Shown here: positions 8,719-14,984 of the stretch, one piece after another
Numbering within the stretch: the first letter of the stretch is position 1
How the letters are laid out: every line of letters begins with the position of its first letter
DNA from: JACJXF01 sp964349045
GTDB taxonomy: Bacteria > Bacteroidota > Bacteroidia > Bacteroidales > GCA-2748055
Assembly (NCBI GenBank): GCA_964349045.1
Contig: CAYGFI010000119.1
Span: 1-14,984, forward strand
Direction: 5' to 3'
DNA length: 14,984 nt
Position numbers and translations under genes: made by a program
Notes under the pieces: generated by a model
Database searches by the model: none
What the model saw: only the letters and a program-made list of their open reading frames with translations
What the model was told of the DNA's origin: nothing

Positions 8719-9379
8719 ATGAAAAAATCAATTTTACTCATTGCTATGTCGGCTTTTATAGCTTCTCAAAGCATTTATGCCCAGGTGAACATTAACAGTC
8801 TGATGAATGTAGACTATGAAAGCTTGGTTTCGAAAGCTGACCTTTCTTACGATGTGCCGGTTACTCGAACCGAAGAAGGTATGCCAATTGGTAATGGCAC
8901 CACCGGTAGTCTGGTTTGGACTACGCCCACTGCAATGCATTTTCAAATAAACAGAGTAGATGTCTTTGCCATGGGTTGTAATACAAACAGGTGCTCATTC
9001 GGCCACATCACAGTTAGAAATTCGTGATGGACGGATAATACTTGTGCAGAGATTCGAGGAAGGTGATTTTTACAGCTCATCTGCAGTAGCGATAGGTGTT
9101 GTGGGGCGAAACAGCAAAGCAAGGTATTATAACGAATCCACGGTGCGTTAAATGGCAGAACCAGGGAAAGGTAAAAGCTTAATACTAATGTCAAGTGCCT
9201 CAAGTTATGATCCAGAAGAAGATGTAGCGGGGCTTGCCCTAAAACAAATGGATGAAGCTCAATCAAAGAACTTTGAAAAGCTGTTGAGTAGTAATAGGGA
9301 TTGGTGGGGCGACTATTGGTCAAAATCATTTATTCACATACATAGTTCAGACGGTGTAGCGGATATGGTTGAAAAAAAA
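8719..9379 (+). pseudogene. Decayed DUF5703/GH95-like secreted protein, 5' fragment
   Basis: The first frame (8719-9027) encodes a signal peptide ending near IYAQ, then YDVPVTRTEEGMPIGNG and FQINRVDVFA. This resembles the N-terminus of Bacteroidota proteins with DUF5703, which recall the GH95 start PIGNGRLG. Family-like sequence then continues in another frame from about 8970: QTGAHSATSQLEIRDGRI, FYSSSAVAIGVVGR, ARYYNESTVR, LILMSSASSYDPEED and NRDWWGDYWSKSF. The frame change, with a missing middle segment, lies near 8968-8990. A TAA at 9149-9151 breaks the second frame where a sense codon, probably Leu, is expected. Homology ends near EKK at 9371-9379, where UroD-like sequence starts in the same frame. 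The enzyme cannot be functional. The DUF5703 name is from memory of the family; a related GH95-like protein is the alternative. Confidence 0.7.
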
Positions 9380-9877
9380 TTACACCTAGATTTTGGTTCA
9401 AATGCTGTGACGGGCATACATATCCTGACAATTGAAAAGTTGCGTGAATATTTCGGACTTGAAAAACACCCGGTAAAAGTAATTGAACCATATCAAATGC
9501 TGGGAGAGGTAGAGCCTGATTTGTTGGATGCAATGGGAGTTGATGTTATTGGTTTGTGGGGCAAGAACAACATGTTTGGGATTCCTCAGGAGAATTAGAA
9601 ACCTTTTGAAACGTTATGGGGACAGTAAATTTTGGTTCCTGAGAACTTCAATACATCAATAGATTCCAATGGTGATCTGGTAATTCATCCCGAAGGGGAT
9701 AGGTCAGTTCCCGCAAGCGCAAAAATGCCAAAGGCTAGTTACTTCTTCGATGCAATAACACGGCAGGAAACTATCGTTGATTCCAATCTAAATTCTGAAG
9801 ACAATCTCGAAGTATTTACCCTTTTCTCGGATGAAGATCAAAGCATTCTCAGAATATTTTCACGTGGTTTCATTTGA
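9380..9877 (+). pseudogene. Decayed third UroD-like protein, N-terminal fragment
   Basis: Read in the frame that continues from the DUF5703-like piece, the sequence gives LHLDFGSNAVTGIHILT, REYFGLEKHPVKVIEPYQM, DLLDAMGVDVIGLWG and NMFGIPQEN. After two stops it continues with ILVPENFNTSIDSNGDL, IHPEGDRSVPAS and ASYFFDAITRQE. This matches the N-terminal third of a third type of UroD-like protein, different from both intact ones here. TAG at 9596-9598 falls where the family usually has Trp (NWKPF), and TAA at 9626-9628 falls where Glu or a similar residue is expected. Similarity fades after DNLEVFTLFSDED, and the frame closes with TGA at 9875-9877, so the catalytic C-terminal two thirds are missing. 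The start is also lost, replaced by the fusion junction near the A-run at 9372-9379. It is a non-functional remnant. Confidence 0.72.
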
Positions 9878-9880
9878 CAG

Positions 9881-9903
9881 AGTTTTTTTAAATCTTAAAA
9901 ACT
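9881..9903. terminator. Weak AT-rich hairpin between convergent operons
   Basis: AGTTTTT (9881-9887) can pair with AAAAACT (9897-9903) across a 9-base loop. It sits in the gap between the + strand pseudogene and the stop codon of the - strand sulfatase gene. The stem has one G-C pair only, so it would be weak. It is the only candidate for the terminator expected between convergent units. Confidence 0.25.
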
Positions 9904-9910
9904 AAAATAT

Positions 9911-11314
9911 TTAATCTTCTTGCTTCTCCTGTCGGTTTCGTTCATTTCTCTTTTTTACAAACTCCTCCCACAATCTACCCATTTCTTCAACATCTTTGGG
10001 GTCTTCCTGTAAACGTCCTTCATCATTGGTTACAATAATCCATTTATCTAATACAGCCTGCATTTGATTTAAAGTTTCTTTATATTTTGGAATCTCTGCC
10101 AGATTATTCATTTCATAGGGGTCGTTTACAATGTCATACAATTCCTCTTTGGGTTTTTCTTTGAAGAATGCTGCCTGTAGTGGAGGTAGTTCTCCTTTTT
10201 CAAATAGCTTCTTCATGACTTTAGCAGCCTCAATGTTTTTTAAGGACATATCCCAATAGACATTTTCAGGCATAAAGTTCCTGATGTATTTATACTGTCT
10301 GGAGCGCACACTCCTGCTTCTGTCAATCATACTATCATGCCTGTCACGAAGCGCAAACAGATATTCGGGTTCTGCCTGTTTATTTTTACCTAAAAATATA
10401 CGTCCCTGTATATAATCAGGAATTTCACCTCCTGCATAATTAATAAAGGTGGGGGCAAAATCCATTGCAGACACCAACTCCTCTATCACTGCTCCCTGCT
10501 TAAACTGAGGTTTAAACTTTTTAGGGACACGTACTATTAAAGGCATAGCAATTCCCCTGTCATACAAAAAACCTTTTCCCCTGATTACCGCGGGACCATT
10601 GTCGCCACAGAACACAATAATGGTGTTTTCATACAAGCCTTTATCTTTAAGGTCTTGCAGTAATTCTCCTACCTGCATATCCAAAAGATTAAGGTATTCC
10701 AAATATTGACGTTCTTCCTCGCGTGCTTCAGGTAAATCGGCTGTATAGGGATTAAGTTCTATGTCTTCGGCTTTCACAGGATGTTCCTTGCATGCCAGGA
10801 AAGGGCGATGAGTAGCATAAAACTGGTATTGACAGAAAAAGGGCTCTTGTTTTGTCAGCTCCTCCCAATCACTTGTTCCATAAACAGGTTCCTGGGGTGT
10901 TTCAAATCCCCAGTCTGTCTTTGGGTGACCACATAGTCCGGTGGCATAGCCGGCTTCTTCCATGTATTTTGTGAAAATATGCACACCGCCTGGTAGAGCT
11001 TGTTTCTTAAAAGGCGGGTGTATGCGCATATTGTGAGAATATACCTGGGTTGGGTAGAGACTGGTCATAAAACTGGATCGGCTGGGACTGCAAATAGGGG
11101 CTGTGGTAAAAGCATTGGTAAAAAGAGCTCCTTCTTTTGCCAGTTGGTCAAGGTTGGGAGTATACACTCCTTTTGTTCCATAACAGGCCATGTCCAGACC
11201 AATATCTTCGGTAACTATCCAAAGTATATTGGGGCGTTCTGTTGCACTTCTGCTTTCACAACTCCATAAGATTTGAGATAATGCTGAGAGATAAATAATT
11301 CTATTCATTTTCAT
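9911..11314 (-). CDS. S1-family sulfatase, lipoprotein, KTDW variant
   Basis: A 467-residue formylglycine-dependent sulfatase. The signal peptide ends in the lipobox ILWSC, with Cys19 lipidated, so it should be anchored in a membrane. The catalytic motif is CSPSR (Cys75 becomes formylglycine), a Cys-type C-x-P-x-R site that needs a maturase encoded elsewhere. Predicted metal ligands are Glu36 and Asp37 in TEDIGLD, and Asp238 and Asn239 in CGDNGP. In place of the common GKWHLG it has CGHPKTDWGF (128-137), as in sulfatases with a KTDY-type motif. ATHRPF holds a probable substrate-side His169. The C-terminal signature is LYDIVNDPYEMNNLAE, followed by a charged tail. Its ATG overlaps the TGA of the upstream sulfatase gene by 4 bases, suggesting translational coupling. 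A sulfatase assignment is safe; the sulfated sugar is unknown. Confidence 0.93.
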   Translation of the reverse strand: MKMNRIIYLSALSQILWSCESRSATERPNILWIVTEDIGLDMACYGTKGVYTPNLDQLAKEGALFTNAFTTAPICSPSRSSFMTSLYPTQVYSHNMRIHPPFKKQALPGGVHIFTKYMEEAGYATGLCGHPKTDWGFETPQEPVYGTSDWEELTKQEPFFCQYQFYATHRPFLACKEHPVKAEDIELNPYTADLPEAREEERQYLEYLNLLDMQVGELLQDLKDKGLYENTIIVFCGDNGPAVIRGKGFLYDRGIAMPLIVRVPKKFKPQFKQGAVIEELVSAMDFAPTFINYAGGEIPDYIQGRIFLGKNKQAEPEYLFALRDRHDSMIDRSRSVRSRQYKYIRNFMPENVYWDMSLKNIEAAKVMKKLFEKGELPPLQAAFFKEKPKEELYDIVNDPYEMNNLAEIPKYKETLNQMQAVLDKWIIVTNDEGRLQEDPKDVEEMGRLWEEFVKKRNERNRQEKQED

Positions 11315-12864
11315 AATTCTAGATTTTTTGATCCTCCGGCCTCTATCATCTTTTGCAATCTGCTTTCCATTCGGGCAGCTATTTCAGGAAATTGCCTGTA
11401 AAGATTTACCGTTTCGCCAGGATCATTCTCAAGATTAAAAAGCTCGTTTGGTGCATCATCCGGTATTACTCCATGTTCCTGTCGAAACCATTCCGGTTCG
11501 GGTCTGCCGGCTCCACTTTTCCTGATATATACCCAATTTTCTTCCCTCAGGGCAAGGTGTCCATTTCCATTGTGGTAAATCATACTTTCCCGGGCACTTT
11601 TACCTCCTTGTAATAGTGATAGCATATTAAAGCTGTCCTCAGCACTGTTCTGAGGTAGTTTATAGTTTGTTATTGCAGCCAGCGTAGCGAATATGTCGGT
11701 AAGTGAAATCAGTGCATTGCATTGTTTTGAATCAATATTACCATCTGGCCAGGAGATAACCAAAGGTACGCGGTGACCACCTTCCCAGGTATCCCTTTTC
11801 AATCCCCGCATATTCCCCATACTGTAATGGGAGTAATTATTGATCAGATCATAGGTGAAACCTTCAGGACCATTGTCACTGGAAACGATTATCAGTGTAT
11901 TATCAAACTGGCCGCTTCTTTTTAGTGCTTCCACAACGCGTCCGATCGCATCATCTGTTTGCTGAACATAATCGCCATAATAGCCTGCACTGCTTTTGCC
12001 CTGAAAATCTTCCGATGGAACTACAGGTGTATGAGGTGACGTAGTAGCAAAATATAGAAAAAAGGGAGTCTTTGAATTCTTTTGCCGATGGATATACTCT
12101 ACTGCCCTGGAAGTGATGGTTGGCATGACCCGGTCGAGTTCCCAACCTTTCTGGCCCGGACCTGTACCATGAATATACCCGCGCTCCCCGATTGCTATGA
12201 AATCACTTGGGTTTACATCTACGGGTGTACATGTAAAATGTTCATTTTCAATAAAAGCAAAGGGCGGAAAATTTGGAACATCATCGCCGAAATAATAATC
12301 AAACCCAGCAGCAAGAGGTCCTCCATGGATGGCCTGGGTGAAATCGAACATATCAACTCTTGCTATACTTGTTCCCTTGTTGAGGATGCTGTCACGTGGT
12401 GGTTTAATACCATCTTTCCAGGGCCAGTCAAAGCCGAGGTGCCACTTGCCAATACAGGCTGTATGGTATCCTTTTTCCTTCAGCATTTGGGCAAGAGTCA
12501 AACGGCCCTGTTCAATAGCAGGATCATCCCAGGGTTTCAGTACTCCTGCTTTTAAGACACCTCGCCAGGCATAACGCCCGGTAAGAAGTGCGTAGCGGGT
12601 GGAGCTGCAAACTGTACTTGGTGAGTGTGCATCAGTGAACAGGATTCCTTCGCTGGCCAGTTCGTCAAGACGGGGAGTCTTGATTTTTGAATCCGGGTTC
12701 AGGCAGGAGACGTCACCGTAACCCAGGTCGTCAGTGAGTATGAGCACCACATTTGGAGTTCTCCCCTCGTTATTGGTCCTCTGGGCGATTACTGATTCCT
12801 GTAAGGCTGCGGGGGAGGAAATTGCCAGTACCTGTATAAATAATTTGAGTCTGTCGTTAAGCAT
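11311..12864 (-). CDS. Secreted arylsulfatase A-type S1 sulfatase with CSSTR active site
   Basis: A 517-residue sulfatase with an N-terminal hydrophobic segment (about 8-22) that probably acts as a Sec signal peptide with cleavage near VIAQ. Core motifs are NVVLILTDDLGYGD with metal ligands Asp45 and Asp46, STVCSSTRYALLTGRY with Cys86 as formylglycine precursor, GKWHLG (139-144), TTSPHTP with His278, SSDNGPE with Asp330 and Asn331, and RGLKRDTWEGGHRVP. The C-terminal signature is LFNLENDPGETVNLY. The active site reads C-S-S-T-R, with Ser in the position usually held by Pro or Ala. It starts 15 bases after the stop of the sulfatase-GH120 fusion gene and overlaps the next sulfatase gene by 4 bases, so the three form one operon. 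The leader before the ATG is A-rich. Substrate specificity cannot be read from the sequence. Confidence 0.93.
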   Translation of the reverse strand: MLNDRLKLFIQVLAISSPAALQESVIAQRTNNEGRTPNVVLILTDDLGYGDVSCLNPDSKIKTPRLDELASEGILFTDAHSPSTVCSSTRYALLTGRYAWRGVLKAGVLKPWDDPAIEQGRLTLAQMLKEKGYHTACIGKWHLGFDWPWKDGIKPPRDSILNKGTSIARVDMFDFTQAIHGGPLAAGFDYYFGDDVPNFPPFAFIENEHFTCTPVDVNPSDFIAIGERGYIHGTGPGQKGWELDRVMPTITSRAVEYIHRQKNSKTPFFLYFATTSPHTPVVPSEDFQGKSSAGYYGDYVQQTDDAIGRVVEALKRSGQFDNTLIIVSSDNGPEGFTYDLINNYSHYSMGNMRGLKRDTWEGGHRVPLVISWPDGNIDSKQCNALISLTDIFATLAAITNYKLPQNSAEDSFNMLSLLQGGKSARESMIYHNGNGHLALREENWVYIRKSGAGRPEPEWFRQEHGVIPDDAPNELFNLENDPGETVNLYRQFPEIAARMESRLQKMIEAGGSKNLEL

Positions 12865-12879
12865 ATTATTTATGTTATC

Positions 12880-14984
12880 TTATTTTGGCCATACTTTAAT
12901 TAGCTGATTGCCTTCTTTCAATTCAGTAAAGGGTCCGGGAAATGGATTGGATTTTTTACGGGAATGGCCAAAGTAGTCAGTATCGATTGTTACGGGCGAT
13001 CCATCAGCATTTTCATATGCCATATCGGGTACGATGGCCCGGCCGAGCTTTTCAGTTGTTATAAGTTCCCGCTTCATTCCATTTTCCCAGGATACTTCGG
13101 GAGTCCATTCCAGGTAAAATCCATCCTTTTTGCGGATAAGCTCCGGATTTGCTGTTTTCTGTTGAATAATTCCGGGATGCAGATCTTTCTCATGAGGACG
13201 TGCTCCATTGAGGTACAAATTTCCGTTCATTAACAGGGGCATGGTTTCATCGTCATATTTAGCCAGTCTTCCGGGCTTTCTTGTACGCGTTTCTTCTTCA
13301 TTAAGGACGGACTGTCCATCTTTTGACGGAGCTGCGAAAATATTGTTATAGAAGCGGTCATCACCGTTATAATTCTCATGCATTCCTGCAATTGTTGTAG
13401 AGTGGGGCTTCATAAAAGGCGTGATCCTCGTGGTGTTCCCTATTTCGCACTGTCCGGCGAAAAGGTTGTGCACATAGGCGGTACCTCTCGACCGGTTGCT
13501 CAGGGAAGTCTCTGACATAAAAATGTTGTTCGCCACCAGGATGGGTCCGTGGTTTACCTCAAGGTAAAGTGCTGGTGCTCCGGTTTCAAATACAAGGTTA
13601 TCTTCGATAATTGCCCCCTGGCCCATCCAGTCCAGCCAGATCCCGCGAGCTCTGTAGCCGGTATTGTAGACACAGTTATTCCTGATGACCACATCAATGG
13701 CGGCATGAAGCTTGATTCCGCACATTTCCATGCCGGTAAATCGCTCCCTGACATGAATGTCAGAAATTTCATTTCCTTCGATCAGGCTGAAGGCCCCACC
13801 AAAGCTTCCAACAATTCCTGCCTGTTCGCAGTGAGATATCCGGTTGTTACGCACTACGTGACTCCCTATCCTATCCCTGGTCCATAATCCATTGTCAACT
13901 ACAAAATTTGCAAGCTTGGTATATCCTATGCCAGTTCCAACCACACTCAATCCTACCTCACCCAGACCCAGGCATATCCCCGAGCACATGGAGTAGCTGA
14001 TGGTATTGTTTTCAATAATCCACCCTTTGCTCCAATGCGGGCCTATGAGTCCAATCTGCTCCGTGGTGGGCGGAGCCCACGGTGTGGCTGCCTGACTCAT
14101 TGTAAATCCGCGAACGGTAATGTAATTCAAGCCTTGTTTTTCAGGGAAAAATACAGTCTGACGCACATTGATCTCCACTTCTTCATCATTGGGATTGACT
14201 CCAGGAAACTGAGCCAGAATAGTGGTATTATGATCATCCACCCGGCCAAACCAGAGAGGATTATCTCCTGCTGATGCTCTCATCTCTTCCATGGAAGCCG
14301 CCTCGTCAAGCCAATCTCCATTCAGGTAGACTGCGCCGGTGTGGTGGGTGCGGTCTTTTGATTCAAACCAGTGTCCATAGATGCTGTCGCTGTAGGGATT
14401 GAACTCCCCGAAAAAAGAGTTTGGAAGGGTCACCTCCCAGAGATCACCCTCAAGCCTTTTCCAATTCTTTATCAATTCAGAGCCTTTGATGACCACGTTT
14501 TCACCGGGTGCTGCCTGATATACAATGCGTCGCTCGTCGGAAAATCCACCAAACAGAGGGTTGACTCTTTCCCTGTAAACACCCTCCTGAACAATGATGG
14601 TATTTCCGGGTTGAGCAATATTTGCTGCTGCTTGTATGGTCAAAAAAGGCTTCTCTTTTGTTCCTGTGTTTGTATCTGAACCATTTTTGGCTACATAAAA
14701 ATTTCTAATCAAATGTCCGTCATCACCTTGCTGCTTCATCCAATCTTTTATCGCTGATTTCAATTCCTCAACCTTTGTATCATACTCAGAATTTTCAGCA
14801 AGATTATTCATTTCATGCGGATCATTATCTAAATCGAATAGTTGATATTCTGGATGATACATATAGCGTTGTATCATTTGTTTCGTATGCTCATCCGGAT
14901 TTTCCTGTTCAACCCACGAACGATACATTAATTGCGGGCATACGTCTCTTTTTTTATGCCCAAAATCAAATCCATTGATAGATT
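12880..14984 (-). CDS. Sulfatase-GH120 fusion protein, N-terminus beyond the window
   Basis: The frame is open through the right window edge, so the gene is partial at its 5' end. A Met codon lies at 14928, but residues before it (such as DFGHKKRDVCPQL) continue a sulfatase. The visible sulfatase part ends with YQLFDLDNDPHEMNNLAE and KDWMKQQGDDG, the usual end of an S1 sulfatase. With almost no linker, FYVAKNGSDTNTGTKEKPF (from about residue 77 counted from that Met) begins a complete GH120-type beta-helix domain. It has ERVNP, PHWSKGWIIENN, GIWLDW and LYLEVNHGP. Asp433 and Glu457 (same count) correspond to XylC nucleophile Asp382 and acid/base Glu405. Its end, KEGNQLIKVWPK, resembles the paralogue at 1575-3512 (KEGKQLIKIWPR). 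The sulfatase active site lies outside the window. A bifunctional desulfating glycosidase is inferred. Confidence 0.87.
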   Translation of the reverse strand, partial: SINGFDFGHKKRDVCPQLMYRSWVEQENPDEHTKQMIQRYMYHPEYQLFDLDNDPHEMNNLAENSEYDTKVEELKSAIKDWMKQQGDDGHLIRNFYVAKNGSDTNTGTKEKPFLTIQAAANIAQPGNTIIVQEGVYRERVNPLFGGFSDERRIVYQAAPGENVVIKGSELIKNWKRLEGDLWEVTLPNSFFGEFNPYSDSIYGHWFESKDRTHHTGAVYLNGDWLDEAASMEEMRASAGDNPLWFGRVDDHNTTILAQFPGVNPNDEEVEINVRQTVFFPEKQGLNYITVRGFTMSQAATPWAPPTTEQIGLIGPHWSKGWIIENNTISYSMCSGICLGLGEVGLSVVGTGIGYTKLANFVVDNGLWTRDRIGSHVVRNNRISHCEQAGIVGSFGGAFSLIEGNEISDIHVRERFTGMEMCGIKLHAAIDVVIRNNCVYNTGYRARGIWLDWMGQGAIIEDNLVFETGAPALYLEVNHGPILVANNIFMSETSLSNRSRGTAYVHNLFAGQCEIGNTTRITPFMKPHSTTIAGMHENYNGDDRFYNNIFAAPSKDGQSVLNEEETRTRKPGRLAKYDDETMPLLMNGNLYLNGARPHEKDLHPGIIQQKTANPELIRKKDGFYLEWTPEVSWENGMKRELITTEKLGRAIVPDMAYENADGSPVTIDTDYFGHSRKKSNPFPGPFTELKEGNQLIKVWPK

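Noticed and set aside
12082..12555. A 157-codon open frame on the + strand
   Set aside because: It is antisense to the sulfatase core motifs of the gene at 11311-12864 and has no family resemblance.

Overview
The window looks like a polysaccharide- or oligosaccharide-degradation island from a member of the Bacteroidota. This is inferred from A-rich leaders without Shine-Dalgarno sites in front of most starts, lipoprotein signal peptides of the LxSC type, and the density of sulfatases and secreted glycosidases. No 16S, tRNA or ribosomal marker is present, so the taxon is an inference. There is no SusC/SusD pair, regulator, transposase, CRISPR array or RNA gene in view.

Left part, + strand (about 99-9877). 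The order is a UroD-like protein (corrinoid methyltransferase/uroporphyrinogen decarboxylase superfamily), a GH120-type beta-helix glycosidase lipoprotein, an MFS sugar porter of XylE type, a second and different UroD-like protein, and a periplasmic GH120-type protein carrying an inserted CBM6-like module. Gaps of 51-165 bases suggest co-transcription. The run ends in a decayed chimera at 8719-9877: the start of a DUF5703/GH95-like protein joined in frame to the N-terminal part of a third UroD-like protein. The chimera has one frameshifted junction and three in-frame stops.

Right part, - strand (14984-9911). A gene that enters from beyond the window encodes the C-terminal end of a sulfatase fused to a third GH120-type catalytic domain. 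It is followed after 15 bases by a secreted arylsulfatase and, through a 4-base ATGA overlap, by a sulfatase lipoprotein. This operon converges on the + strand pseudogene with about 33 bases between them.

Together the genes suggest a pathway for a sulfated glycan that contains xylose or a related sugar. Sulfatases remove sulfate, three GH120-type exo-glycosidases release terminal sugars in different compartments, and an MFS proton symporter imports the free sugar. The role of the UroD-like proteins is unknown; demethylation of an O-methylated sugar is one speculative option. The most distinctive observations are the sulfatase-GH120 fusion, the CBM6-like insertion inside a GH120 domain, and the repeated pairing of GH120 with UroD-like genes.
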